Below are positions 46,777 through 55,654 of a stretch of 64,000 nucleotides of DNA, piece after piece. Position numbers and translations under genes: made by a program. The notes beneath the pieces were generated by a model. It was given only the letters and a program-made list of their open reading frames with translations, was not told the origin of the DNA and made no database searches. Source of the stretch: Pseudorhodobacter turbinis (GTDB lineage Bacteria; Pseudomonadota; Alphaproteobacteria; Rhodobacterales; Rhodobacteraceae). The first letter of the stretch is position 1. The number at the start of each line of letters is the position of its first letter. The stretch covers positions 1,617,001-1,681,000 of the forward strand of contig NZ_CP039964.1 of NCBI RefSeq assembly GCF_005234135.1, written 5' to 3'.

Positions 46777-47493
46777 TTACAGGAACAACCTTACAAGGAT
46801 CGGCGCAATGATCGCCGTCAAAACCGCGTTCATGCCCATCCCGATACCGGCAAAAGCCCCTGCCGTTTCATTCACCTGAAACGCCCGCGCCGTGCCGATC
46901 CCGTGCGAGGCAACCCCAACCGCAAAGCCCCGTGCCTGCCAGTTCTTAATCCGTATAAGATTAAGCAAGGGCGTCGCCATGACCGCCCCCATGATCCCAG
47001 TCAAAATAACCAGCACAGCCGTCAATGTGGGCGACCCGCCAATGGATTCCGACACCCCCAATGCAACGGGTGCGGTGACCGACTTGGGGGCCAGCGACAA
47101 AAGCACTTCCCCCCGCACGCCCAAGGCATAGGCAATACCCAGCGCCGAAAGCATCGCCGTAACCGATCCCGCGATCAAGGCCCCGATCATCGGAATGGCA
47201 GTAGTCTTTATCTTGCCAAGGTTGGCATAAAGCGGTGCCGCCAAGGCCACCGTTGCCGGGCCAAGCATGAAATGCACAAATTGCGCGCCCTCGAAATAGG
47301 TCGCATATGGCACGCGCGCGAACCACAAAAGCGATGCCAGCAGGATAACCGCGATCATCACCGGGTTCACATAGGGCTTGCGCCCCGACAGCCCGAAAAG
47401 CGCATCCCCCACACCGTAGGCAATCAAGGTCGCCGTCAACCAAAGCAAGGGCTCTTGGGCAAGATAGGTCCAGATTTCGGGCAGGCCGGTCAT
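46777..47493 (-). CDS. lrgB: LrgB family membrane protein
   Basis: A 238-residue polytopic protein with about seven membrane helices. It has the LrgB stretch FVHFMLGPATVALAAPLYANL, SLAPKSVTAPVALGVSESIGGSPTLTAV and a C-terminal GFAVGVASHGIGTARAFQ. LrgAB/CidAB were linked to autolysis control in Gram-positives and to pyruvate/glycolate-type transport; plant PLGG1, a glycolate/glycerate exporter, is related. ATG 47493 overlaps the lrgA stop by four bases, which supports this start. Confidence 0.9.
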   Translation of the reverse strand: MTGLPEIWTYLAQEPLLWLTATLIAYGVGDALFGLSGRKPYVNPVMIAVILLASLLWFARVPYATYFEGAQFVHFMLGPATVALAAPLYANLGKIKTTAIPMIGALIAGSVTAMLSALGIAYALGVRGEVLLSLAPKSVTAPVALGVSESIGGSPTLTAVLVILTGIMGAVMATPLLNLIRIKNWQARGFAVGVASHGIGTARAFQVNETAGAFAGIGMGMNAVLTAIIAPILVRLFL

Positions 47494-47840
47494 GGGCTTT
47501 TCTCCGTCAAACGGCACAGGCCGACAAAAACCAACGCGCCCACCACAATCGCCAAGGCGGTGCTGCCCATGATCGCCAGCAATATCGCCACCCCGTCAGA
47601 GCCGAGCTTGTCCAGATGCCCCACAATCCCGACACCGGCTGGCACGAACAACAAGGACAGATGGGACAACAGGCCTAATGCTGTGGGCTGAATCGCCGCC
47701 GCCGCCCGTGGCAGCAGGATGAAGAACCCCAACAGAAACAACATACCAAGAACCGGACCGGGGATAATCAATCCCAGCCCGCGCGACAGGGCCTCCCCCG
47801 CCAGTTGGAACGCCAATAGCGTTGCCAGATGGACAATCAT
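47490..47840 (-). CDS. lrgA: CidA/LrgA family membrane protein
   Basis: A 116-residue holin-like protein with four membrane helices. Marks: LAFQLAGEALSRGLGLIIPGPVLGMLFLL and LSHLSLLFVPAGVGIVGHLDKL. It is the standard partner of LrgB, encoded just upstream with a four-base overlap. Relation to a plastid glycolate/glycerate transporter makes a link to C2 metabolism in this neighbourhood possible, but this is inference. Confidence 0.9.
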   Translation of the reverse strand: MIVHLATLLAFQLAGEALSRGLGLIIPGPVLGMLFLLGFFILLPRAAAAIQPTALGLLSHLSLLFVPAGVGIVGHLDKLGSDGVAILLAIMGSTALAIVVGALVFVGLCRLTEKSP

Positions 47841-47870
47841 ATCAACCCTCTACCCTTGCTTTTGGGTAGC

Positions 47871-49130
47871 TTAATCCATCGCCACGGCAATAGGCAGATT
47901 TTTTGACGCGTTGCGATACCATTTACGGATCGCGGTGCGCTCCTCCTCTTCCATGAAGGACAGGTTGGCGGGGGGCATCGCATGGGTAACGCCAGCTTGA
48001 AGGTAAATCAGCTTGGCATTTTTCGCGACATCAGAGGCAGTTTCCAGCAAGATCCCCTTGGGCGCGCGGTGGATACCTTCCCAGCCCGGTTCGCGCGCAT
48101 GACACATGGCGCAACGACCGGGAATGATCCCGGACGCCTCCTCAAACCCCTCGGCATTGGCGAAAACCTGCTCCAGCTTGGTCAGATCGCGGGCCTCAGC
48201 CTCTTCATAGCTGTCTTGCATAAGGGGGGCCGTGGACAGCGCCATGATCAGGATGAACAGCACCGTCGTCACAAACCACGTCCAATGCGGCCCCTTACCG
48301 GTGGAGTGCATGGTGTTAAAGAAATGCCGGATCGTGACGCCCATCAAGAACACCAGCGCCGCGATCAGCCAGTTGTATTCAGTGCCGAACGCCAGTGGAT
48401 AGTGATTGGACAGCATCAAGAAGATAACCGGCAGCGTCAGATAGTTGTTATGGGTCGACCGCAGCTTGGCGATCTTGCCGTATTTCGCGGCCGGGGTGCG
48501 GCCTTCCTGAAGGTCCTTCACCACAATGCGCTGGTTCGGCATGATGATGAAAAACACATTGGCGGTCATGATCGTGGCGGTAAAAGCCCCCAGATGCAGC
48601 AAGGCCGCGCGGCCCGTGAAAATCTGGTTGTAACCCCAAGCCATGATCACCAGCAAAACAAACAGCAAGACCATCAACAGCGTCGGACGCTCGCCAAGCT
48701 TGGATTTGCACAAAAAGTCATAGATCATCCAGCCAAGGGTCAGCGATGCCGCGGAGATCACAATGCCCTGCAACTGCGACAGATCGGCCTTTTGCGCGTC
48801 GATCAGATACAGCTCTGCACCCGCCCAATAGACAATCATCAATAAGGCCGCACCCGACAGCCAAGTGGTATAGCTTTGCCACTTATGCCAGATCAGATGC
48901 TCGGGCATATTCGACGGGGCGACCAGGTATTTCTGAATGTGGTAAAACCCGCCCCCATGGACCTGCCACTCTTCGCCATGGGCACCCTCGGGCATGTTCG
49001 GCACCTTACGCAGGCCAAGATCCAGCGCGATAAAATAAAAGGATGCGCCGATCCAGGCCATCGCGGTGATGACATGCACCCACCGTACAGCAAAGCCCAG
49101 CCAATCCCAGATGATTGCCATCTCGTACAT
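47871..49130 (-). CDS. puuD: urate hydroxylase PuuD with cytochrome c domain
   Basis: A 419-residue membrane protein. Residues 1-310 hold about eight helices of the DUF989 domain, with AMAWIGASFYFIALD, GGGFYHIQKYLVAPSNMPEHLIWHKWQSYTTW and HNNYLTLPVIFLMLSNHYP. The C-terminal cytochrome c domain has CAMCH (340-344) and an axial Met in THAMPPAN near 385. PuuD oxidises urate to 5-hydroxyisourate, passing electrons to the respiratory chain. This leads through allantoin toward ureidoglycolate and glyoxylate. Confidence 0.92.
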   Translation of the reverse strand: MYEMAIIWDWLGFAVRWVHVITAMAWIGASFYFIALDLGLRKVPNMPEGAHGEEWQVHGGGFYHIQKYLVAPSNMPEHLIWHKWQSYTTWLSGAALLMIVYWAGAELYLIDAQKADLSQLQGIVISAASLTLGWMIYDFLCKSKLGERPTLLMVLLFVLLVIMAWGYNQIFTGRAALLHLGAFTATIMTANVFFIIMPNQRIVVKDLQEGRTPAAKYGKIAKLRSTHNNYLTLPVIFLMLSNHYPLAFGTEYNWLIAALVFLMGVTIRHFFNTMHSTGKGPHWTWFVTTVLFILIMALSTAPLMQDSYEEAEARDLTKLEQVFANAEGFEEASGIIPGRCAMCHAREPGWEGIHRAPKGILLETASDVAKNAKLIYLQAGVTHAMPPANLSFMEEEERTAIRKWYRNASKNLPIAVAMD

Positions 49131-49235
49131 GTCGATCTCCCTCGTGGTCTATCATACAACCCTAAACCGATGCGCCATTTGATTGCATTACAAAAAGACT
49201 TCTAGCTGTTTCAAAATTGTACTATCAATCGACGC

Positions 49236-50159
49236 ATGGCATATCTTGATAATATCAGAACTTTCATCCGCGTATACGAGCTGGGGAATATGTCCTCGGC
49301 CGCGCGCGACATGCGGATATCGGCGGCGGTGGCCTCAGCCCGCATATCGCAACTGGAGGAGCATTTGGGCGTGCGGCTGTTTCAGCGCACAACACGGATG
49401 CTGAACGCGACCGAGCAGGGCAATATTTTTTACCCCGGTGCGCGCAAAATTCTGGATGCGGTGGATGAGGCCGAAGCAGAGGTGAATGAGGTTACATTGG
49501 TGCCGCGCGGCATTTTGCACGTCTCGGCACCCTTGGGGGTTGGCCGTCGCCTTATCGCCCCCGAGGCGGCCGCCTTTCGCGCAGACTACCCGCTGATAAA
49601 GATCCGCCTGCGCCTGTCCGACCGCAAGATCGACTTGGCGATGGAGGGGCTGGATGTTGCCTTTTTTCTTGGCATCCCCGAGGATTCCAGCCTGCGCATC
49701 CGCAAGATCGCCGATTGCGAACGGGTTCTATGTGCCTCTCCGGACTATATCGCGGCGCGCGGCGAACCGGACAGCATCGAGGCGTTGAGGTCTGCGCATG
49801 ATTGCCTAAACCTGCGCTATCCCGGCGCGCCAGAGTTCCGCTGGCCGCTGCAAACCAAGGATGGCCCGAAACGGGTTGAGATTTCGGGCCCCTTTGAATG
49901 TGACGATGGGGACATTTTGACGAATTGGGCGTTGCAGGGGCAGGGCATCATTATGAAGCCATTGTTTGAGGTGTCCGATTACATCAAGGACGGGCTGCTG
50001 GTGCCGGTTTTACGCCAGCACCCGCCTGTGCCAATTCAGATGGCCTGCCTCTATTCACACCGCCGCAAACAAGACCCCAAAGCGCGGCTTTTCATTGATT
50101 TCATGGTTGCGCGAATGGCACAAAGTATCGGTGACCTGCGTCTGGAAACGCTTTTGTAA
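49236..50159 (+). CDS. LysR-type transcriptional regulator
   Basis: A 307-residue LysR regulator. The winged helix (1-60) has YLDNIRTFIRVYELGNMSSAARDMRISAAVASARISQLEEHLGVRLFQRTTR, and the effector domain (about 90-300) has RKIDLAMEGLDVAFFLG and SPDYIAARGEP. It resembles the AaeR/DmlR-like branch. It is divergent from puuD (105-bp gap) and convergent with bhcD, so it may regulate puuD. The ribosome-binding site is weak. Confidence 0.9.
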   Translation: MAYLDNIRTFIRVYELGNMSSAARDMRISAAVASARISQLEEHLGVRLFQRTTRMLNATEQGNIFYPGARKILDAVDEAEAEVNEVTLVPRGILHVSAPLGVGRRLIAPEAAAFRADYPLIKIRLRLSDRKIDLAMEGLDVAFFLGIPEDSSLRIRKIADCERVLCASPDYIAARGEPDSIEALRSAHDCLNLRYPGAPEFRWPLQTKDGPKRVEISGPFECDDGDILTNWALQGQGIIMKPLFEVSDYIKDGLLVPVLRQHPPVPIQMACLYSHRRKQDPKARLFIDFMVARMAQSIGDLRLETLL

Positions 50160-50193
50160 AAACGGCCCCCTTTGTGAAAAAGAGGGCCGGGTT
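50158..50193. terminator. bidirectional terminator between LysR gene and bhcD
   Basis: CGGCCCCCTTT pairs with AAAGAGGGCCG (one mismatch) around GTGAA. The plus side runs into GGTTTTAG and the minus side into CGTTTTTAC. It lies exactly between convergent stops. Confidence 0.75.
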
Positions 50194-51159
50194 TTAGAAA
50201 TCCACCTCGATGGCCACACCTTTGGCAATAGCCAGATCAACCACCGCCGCCGCCACTGCCAGATCCTGCAAGCCAACGCCGGTGCCATCAAACAACGTCA
50301 CCTCTTCGGCGCTGCTGCGGCCTGTGTGGGTGCCGTTGATCACGGCGCCCAGCTCGGCAATATCGGCCTTGTCCAGAAGGCCGTCTGCAACCGCATGCTG
50401 GCATTCACCAATGCTGATCGCCTGCGCAACCTCATCGGTGAACACCGTCGCGCGCGCCACCAGATCGGCGCCCACCTCTTGCTTGCCTTTGGTATCAGTG
50501 CCCATGCAGGCAATATGCGTGCCGGGCTTGATCTGTGCCGCGCTTAAAATAGGGTCGAAACTGGAGGTAATGGTGATAATCACATCCGATTGCGCGCCCA
50601 GCTCGTCTAGGCTGACGGCCTCAAAGGGCAGGCCCAGCTCTTGGGCGGTATTGGCAAGGCGGTCCAGCATTTCAGGATGAAAATTCCAGCCCACCACCTT
50701 TTCAAACTGGCGCTGTTCCACTGCCGCACGCATCTGGAAGGCGGATTGATGCCCCGCGCCGACCATACCCAAAACCTTGGCATCCTCGCGCGCCAAATGG
50801 CGGATAGAGACCGAAGAAGCCGCCGCCGTACGCAGGGCCGTCAACAGGTTCCCACCCACCAGCGCCTTTACCTTGCCGGTATCTGCATCGAACAAGACAA
50901 CGGTAGACTGATGATTGGTCAGCCCCTTGGCCTCATTTCCCGGCCAATAGCCCCCGGATTTAAGGCCCAGCGCCAACCCCTGCCGGTCAAACCCCGACTT
51001 GAACCCATAAAGCGCATCGGCATGGCCAATGGACTCGCGGATGACCGGAAAGTTATAGGCATCCCCGCGCGACATCGCGGCAAACACCCCTTCGATTGCC
51101 GTAAAACAGGTCGCCCGATCCATTAAATCGGCAATCTTCGCCTCTGGTACAATCCACAT
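50194..51159 (-). CDS. bhcD: iminosuccinate reductase (beta-hydroxyaspartate cycle)
   Basis: A 321-residue enzyme of the ornithine cyclodeaminase/mu-crystallin family. Marks: GGYWPGNEAKGLTNHQSTVVLFDADTGK, the Arg in LTALRTAAASSVS, and the NAD(P) motif VLGMVGAGHQSAFQM. BhcD reduces iminosuccinate to aspartate, regenerating the amino donor of the cycle. It is last in bhcABCD. Alone it could be called alanine dehydrogenase or OCD-like; the neighbours fix the role. ATG 51159 is preferred because GGAGG is too close to the ATG six bases upstream. Confidence 0.92.
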   Translation of the reverse strand: MWIVPEAKIADLMDRATCFTAIEGVFAAMSRGDAYNFPVIRESIGHADALYGFKSGFDRQGLALGLKSGGYWPGNEAKGLTNHQSTVVLFDADTGKVKALVGGNLLTALRTAAASSVSIRHLAREDAKVLGMVGAGHQSAFQMRAAVEQRQFEKVVGWNFHPEMLDRLANTAQELGLPFEAVSLDELGAQSDVIITITSSFDPILSAAQIKPGTHIACMGTDTKGKQEVGADLVARATVFTDEVAQAISIGECQHAVADGLLDKADIAELGAVINGTHTGRSSAEEVTLFDGTGVGLQDLAVAAAVVDLAIAKGVAIEVDF

Positions 51160-51223
51160 AGACATCCCTCCTGCAAGGCCACGCCCTGCCCTTCATCTGT
51201 TCAAACCATCCCCTTGGGGGCAA

Positions 51224-52387
51224 TCAATAGGCCTTACCGCGCGCCGAAACCGGCCAGACCGTTTCGACCTTGCCGCCGCGCACACCCACATACCAATCAT
51301 GCACGTTGCAGGTCGGGTCACAGTGGCCCGGCACCAAACGCAGCTTGTCATTGACCTTCAGCACACCATCGGGATCATCAACAACACCATGTTCGTCGCT
51401 GCATTTGATGTATTTCACATCGTCGCGGCCAAAGATGAACGGCAGGCCGCTGTCCATGGATTGCGCCTTGAGGCCGGCATCAACAATGGCTTTATCGGCT
51501 TTGGCGTGGCTCATCACGCTGGTCAGGATAAACAGCGCATTTTCCCATTCGCCTTGGTCGATACGCTTGCCATCCTGATCGTGGATACGGCCATAGTCAG
51601 CATCCATGAATGCATAGGATCCACACTGCAATTCATTGTAAACACCTGAATTGCTTTCAAAATAATAGGACCCCGTGCCACCGCCGGAAACCAGCTCTGT
51701 CTCCATCCCTTCGGCTTTCAGCGCGCCCACCGCATCGGAAACCTGTGCGATTGCCGCATCAAGCTTGGCCTTGCGATCATCAAAGCTGTCCATATGCTGC
51801 ATCGCGCCCTGATAGGCTTGGATGCCACGATATGTCAGCCCCGGCGCGGCGGCAGCGGCCTTGGCAATCTCCACCACCGCTTCGGTTGTCTTGACGCCGC
51901 AACGGCCCGCGCCGCAGTCAATTTCGATAAAAATCCCCAGCTCGGTCCCATGTTTTTGTGTGGCTGCTGACAAGTCGGCGATATTGGCCACTTCATCAAC
52001 GCAGACAATCACATTGGCGCCAAGTTTCGGCATCTTTGCCAGCCGGTCGATCTTGGCCGCCTCGCGCACCTGATTGGAAACGAGGATCTCTTTGATGCCG
52101 GCGCGGGCGAAAACCTCGGCCTCTGACACCTTCTGGCAGCAAACGCCAATCGCGCCGCCCATCTCCATTTGCAGCTTTAGAACATCGACCGATTTATGCA
52201 TCTTGCCATGCGCACGGTGGCGCATACCGTGGGCTTTGGCATAGTCACCCATCTTTTTCACGTTCCGTTCCAGCGCATCCAGATCAAGGATCAGGCACGG
52301 CGTTTGGATATCCGCCTCATCCATGCCCGGTTTGGCGGGGATGTCGTAACCGACCTCGAAGTCATCAAAATTCGTCTTGGTGTTCAT
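51224..52387 (-). CDS. bhcC: beta-hydroxyaspartate aldolase
   Basis: A 387-residue PLP enzyme of the D-threonine aldolase fold. The PLP Lys is expected at Lys62 in RAHGKMHKS. The C-terminal metal site is visible as PGHCDPTCN. IEIDCGAGRCGV and VSGGGTGSY match the family. BhcC condenses glyoxylate and glycine to beta-hydroxyaspartate, the carbon-carbon bond-forming step. An upstream frame is open, but MNTKTNFDDFEVGYD is the natural start. It lies 10 bp after bhcB. Confidence 0.94.
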   Translation of the reverse strand: MNTKTNFDDFEVGYDIPAKPGMDEADIQTPCLILDLDALERNVKKMGDYAKAHGMRHRAHGKMHKSVDVLKLQMEMGGAIGVCCQKVSEAEVFARAGIKEILVSNQVREAAKIDRLAKMPKLGANVIVCVDEVANIADLSAATQKHGTELGIFIEIDCGAGRCGVKTTEAVVEIAKAAAAAPGLTYRGIQAYQGAMQHMDSFDDRKAKLDAAIAQVSDAVGALKAEGMETELVSGGGTGSYYFESNSGVYNELQCGSYAFMDADYGRIHDQDGKRIDQGEWENALFILTSVMSHAKADKAIVDAGLKAQSMDSGLPFIFGRDDVKYIKCSDEHGVVDDPDGVLKVNDKLRLVPGHCDPTCNVHDWYVGVRGGKVETVWPVSARGKAY

Positions 52388-52397
52388 GGTCCTGCCC

Positions 52398-53351
52398 TCA
52401 CTTTTGCTGCCAAGGAAGCATGTCGAGATCGACATTGCCACCGGTGATAATAACGCCCACGCGCTTGCCCGCGAAAACGTCTTTGTTCTTGATGATCGTC
52501 GCCAAAGGCACCGCGCTTGACGGCTCCATCACGATCTTCATCCGCTTCCAGATCAATAACATCGCGTCGATGATCTCTTGTTCCGAGGCCGTCAGAATAT
52601 CGGTGACGTGGTTCTGCACGAAATGCCACGTCAGATCCTTGAGCGGCACCTTTAGCCCATCCGCAACGGTCACCGGCGCATCATCGGCGATGATGTGACC
52701 GGCCCTGAAGCTGCGATAGGCGTCATCGGCCTGCTCAGGCTCTGCGGCATAAATCTTGATCTGCGGCATAAGGTTAGACAGCGTCAGGCAAGTGCCCGAA
52801 ATCATGCCGCCGCCGCCAATCGGGGCAATCACCGCATCGAGGCCCGATACCTGCTCGACAAGCTCCTTTGAACAGGTTCCCTGCCCCGCAATCACACGCG
52901 GATCGTTATAGGGATGCACAAATTCCGCGCCGGTCTCGGCCACCACCTCGGCAAAGACCGCCTCACGGCTGGTGGTCGAGGGTTCACATTCCACCACACG
53001 ACCACCATAGCCGCGCACGGCGTCTTTCTTGGCCTGAGGTGCGGTGCGCGGCATGACCACCGTGCAAGGAATACCCCGCCGACCGGCGGCATAAGACAGG
53101 CACGTCCCGTGATTGCCGCTGGAGTGGGTGGCAACCCCTTTGGCGGCCTGTTCTGCCGTCAGACCAAACACGGCATTGGACGCCCCCCGCGCCTTGAAGG
53201 CACCGGCTTTTTGCAGGTTCTCACATTTGAAGAACAACTCGGCGCCGGTCAGATCATTAAGGTATTGCGAGGTCAGAACCGGCGTTCGGTGGATGTGCGG
53301 CTTGATCCGTTCATGCGCGACCAACATATCGGCGAGGCTGGGGATATACAT
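52398..53351 (-). CDS. bhcB: beta-hydroxyaspartate dehydratase
   Basis: A 317-residue fold-type II PLP enzyme of the serine/threonine dehydratase group. Lys53 lies in LQKAGAFKARGA, the substrate loop is SSGNHG (77-82) and the phosphate cup GGGGMISG. BhcB dehydrates beta-hydroxyaspartate to iminosuccinate. It could be annotated as threonine dehydratase or serine racemase in isolation; position between bhcA and bhcC decides. The start at 53351 lies 4 bp after the bhcA stop. Confidence 0.94.
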   Translation of the reverse strand: MYIPSLADMLVAHERIKPHIHRTPVLTSQYLNDLTGAELFFKCENLQKAGAFKARGASNAVFGLTAEQAAKGVATHSSGNHGTCLSYAAGRRGIPCTVVMPRTAPQAKKDAVRGYGGRVVECEPSTTSREAVFAEVVAETGAEFVHPYNDPRVIAGQGTCSKELVEQVSGLDAVIAPIGGGGMISGTCLTLSNLMPQIKIYAAEPEQADDAYRSFRAGHIIADDAPVTVADGLKVPLKDLTWHFVQNHVTDILTASEQEIIDAMLLIWKRMKIVMEPSSAVPLATIIKNKDVFAGKRVGVIITGGNVDLDMLPWQQK

Positions 53352-53355
53352 GCGC

Positions 53356-54549
53356 TCACTCCGCCGCGATGCGTTTGGATTTACCGGAACCAAGCCGGTA
53401 ATATTCCTGCGCCGCCGCAACACCGGACCCAAGCCTGATATCAAGCCCCAAATCCACCATCACCATTTCGACCGTCGCCAGCCCCGAAAGCATCATCGCA
53501 TCCGTCAAGCTGCCAAGGTGGCCGATGCGGAACACTTTGCCCGCAACCTCGCCCAAGCCCACGCCAAAGGCCATGTCGTAATCGCGCGCGGCAACCGTCA
53601 CGATGTCGGTTGCGTTGAAACCTTCAGGGGTACAAATCGCGGAAACCGTATCGGAATAGACATCAGGCGAGGCCGCGCAAAGCCTCAAGCCCCAAGCATC
53701 CACCGCGCGGCGCACCCCCTCGGCAATGCGGCTATGGCGGGCAAAGACATTCTCCAGTTCCTCAGCCTCGATCATCGCAAGGGATGCCTTGAGGCCGTTC
53801 ATCAAACCAACCGGCGGCGTGTAGGGGTAGGCGTTGTTGGCATAGCCCTTGGCCATATCGCCCACATCAAAGAAAGTGCGCGGCAGGGTCGCGGTTTCCA
53901 TCGACTTCATCGCCTTTTCGGAAAAGCCGACAATCGCAAGGCCGGCGGGCAGCATAAAGCCCTTTTGGCTGCCGGTCACCGCAATATCAACGCCCCATTC
54001 ATCCATGCGGAAATCCATCGACCCGATCGAAGACACCCCATCCACAAACAGCATCGCCGGATGGCCTGCGGCATCCAAGGCACGGCGGACGGCCGCAATA
54101 TCGGACTTCACGCCGGTCGCCGTTTCGTTATGCGTCGCCAGAACAACCTTGATGCTGTGGGATTTATCGGCGCGCAAGATCTCTTCATATTTGTCAGCAG
54201 GAAGACCCTGCCCCCAAGGGGTTTCAACGACCTGCACATCCAAGCCGTGACGCTGGCACATATCAATCCAACGGTGGCTGAACATGCCATTGCGCGCGGC
54301 AAGAACCTTGTCTCCCTTGCTCAGCGTGTTCGACAACGCCGTTTCCCAGCCGCCCGTTCCCGTCGACGGAAAGATGAAAATCTTGGCGCTAGTCGATTTC
54401 AGAACCTTTTTCACGCCCTCAAGGCACGGATGCAGAATCTTGCCAAACACGGGGGAGCGGTGGTCGATCGTTGGCATATAGCAGGCCTGACGGATCGCTT
54501 CCGGCATATTGGTCGGGCCGGGGATAAAAACCGGATTTTGAAAGGTCAT
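53356..54549 (-). CDS. bhcA: aspartate-glyoxylate aminotransferase
   Basis: A 397-residue class V aminotransferase. It opens TFQNPVFIPGPTNMPEAIR; PSTGTGGWETAL is near 61-72 and the PLP Lys196 in VTGSQKGFMLPAG. BhcA transfers the amino group of aspartate to glyoxylate, giving oxaloacetate (the net product of the cycle) and glycine. It resembles serine-glyoxylate aminotransferases. ATG 54549 follows GGAGGA; an earlier ATG overlaps that site. First gene of the operon, divergent from bhcR. Confidence 0.95.
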   Translation of the reverse strand: MTFQNPVFIPGPTNMPEAIRQACYMPTIDHRSPVFGKILHPCLEGVKKVLKSTSAKIFIFPSTGTGGWETALSNTLSKGDKVLAARNGMFSHRWIDMCQRHGLDVQVVETPWGQGLPADKYEEILRADKSHSIKVVLATHNETATGVKSDIAAVRRALDAAGHPAMLFVDGVSSIGSMDFRMDEWGVDIAVTGSQKGFMLPAGLAIVGFSEKAMKSMETATLPRTFFDVGDMAKGYANNAYPYTPPVGLMNGLKASLAMIEAEELENVFARHSRIAEGVRRAVDAWGLRLCAASPDVYSDTVSAICTPEGFNATDIVTVAARDYDMAFGVGLGEVAGKVFRIGHLGSLTDAMMLSGLATVEMVMVDLGLDIRLGSGVAAAQEYYRLGSGKSKRIAAE

Positions 54550-54614
54550 GACATTCTCCTCCATAGGGTTGGCATCAGATTAGGGGGAGTCGCATGTAGC
54601 CTCAATTTTTTTGG

Positions 54615-54699
54615 AATCGTTTTTCAAAACATTAATATGTCATTTTTATATATATTATTCAGCATGTTGTATTTTTTCATTTACAGAAATCGTTTTTCA
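54615..54699. promoter_or_regulatory. bhcR-bhcA promoter region with 12-bp direct repeats
   Basis: AATCGTTTTTCA occurs at 54615-54626 and again at 54688-54699, 73 bp apart (start to start), in an AT-rich divergent promoter. The downstream copy merges into a palindrome TTTCA-C-TGAAA. These are the best candidates for BhcR (IclR-type) operators, which would control both bhcR and bhcABCD. Binding has not been shown here. Confidence 0.5.
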
Positions 54700-54743
54700 C
54701 TGAAAGGTTCACGCGAATAGAAATATCGCGAAAGATCCGAAAA

Positions 54744-55577
54744 ATGACCGATGAGCACCGCAGCAGAGGCCGCCCGAAACGGTTTGATGGTGACGAAAGC
54801 CAGAACATCATCCAATCGCTAGACCGTGCGATTGACGTCCTAGAAACCTTGGCCGAAGGTGGTGCGATGACCTTGTCGCAGATCGCCGCAAACATGGGGC
54901 AATCGCCCGCAACGATCTACCGCGTGTTGTCCACATTCCGGCTGCGCGGCATGGCCGAGGTGAACCCCGCCTCACAAGAATGGTCAATCGGGGCAGAGGC
55001 ATTTCGAATTGGTAGCGCTTTTTTGCGGCGCAGTAACCTCATCACCCGCGCCATGCCTGTGATGCAGCAGTTGCGCGATCAAACTGGCGAAACTTCCAAT
55101 TTAGGAATAGAGCGCGACGACAATGTGGTTTTTGTTGCCCAAGTTGAAACCCACGAATCCATCCGCGCGTTTTTCCCGCCCGGCACGCAGGCGCCGATGC
55201 ACGCCTCGGGCATCGGCAAGACGTTATTGGCAATGCATTCCGAAAAGCACCTTGCCCGCTATCTGGCCAATACCCCCCTGCCGTCCTTCACGCAGAATAC
55301 TATCTGCACCGCCGAGGGTCTCAGGGAGGAACTTGCCCTGATCCGCGTCCAGGGCTTTTCCTTTGACGATGAAGAAAAGGCCATCGGCATGCGGTGCATT
55401 GCGGCGCCCATTCTCAATTTTCATGGCGAGGCCGTTGGCGGGATATCCATCTCCGGCCCCTCGCACCGCTTGCCCCCCGAGCAAACCGCCGCAATCGGCA
55501 AGCTGATACAGCAAGCGGGGGAACAAGTCTCTGCCAGTTTGGGAGCACAACCGATTCCAACAGATGCTGCGCGATAG
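54744..55577 (+). CDS. bhcR: IclR-type regulator BhcR
   Basis: A 277-residue IclR regulator. The N-terminal winged helix (about 25-80) has AIDVLETLAEGGAMTLSQIAANMGQSPATIYRVLSTFRLRG, and the effector domain covers about 95-265. In Paracoccus, BhcR controls the beta-hydroxyaspartate cycle genes and senses glyoxylate; the divergent placement here is identical. The N-terminal 20 residues are polar and basic. It converges on fliP with 77 bp between. Confidence 0.93.
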   Translation: MTDEHRSRGRPKRFDGDESQNIIQSLDRAIDVLETLAEGGAMTLSQIAANMGQSPATIYRVLSTFRLRGMAEVNPASQEWSIGAEAFRIGSAFLRRSNLITRAMPVMQQLRDQTGETSNLGIERDDNVVFVAQVETHESIRAFFPPGTQAPMHASGIGKTLLAMHSEKHLARYLANTPLPSFTQNTICTAEGLREELALIRVQGFSFDDEEKAIGMRCIAAPILNFHGEAVGGISISGPSHRLPPEQTAAIGKLIQQAGEQVSASLGAQPIPTDAAR

Positions 55578-55654
55578 GGAACAGCCTTGCCGTGAACATG
55601 ACCCTAGCTTTTTGGCTAAACGCGCCTCTGCTGGCAAGCCACCCGAGGGCCCCC

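Noticed and set aside
53356..54549. Serine-glyoxylate aminotransferase (serine cycle) as the role of this gene
   Set aside because: Fold and motifs would allow it, but no other serine-cycle genes are near and the full bhc set surrounds it.
53113..54720. A 535-codon open frame on the plus strand opposite bhcA and bhcB
   Set aside because: It lies antisense to two clear enzymes and its translation is rich in His, Arg and Gln with no family motif, typical of the mirror frame in GC-rich coding DNA.
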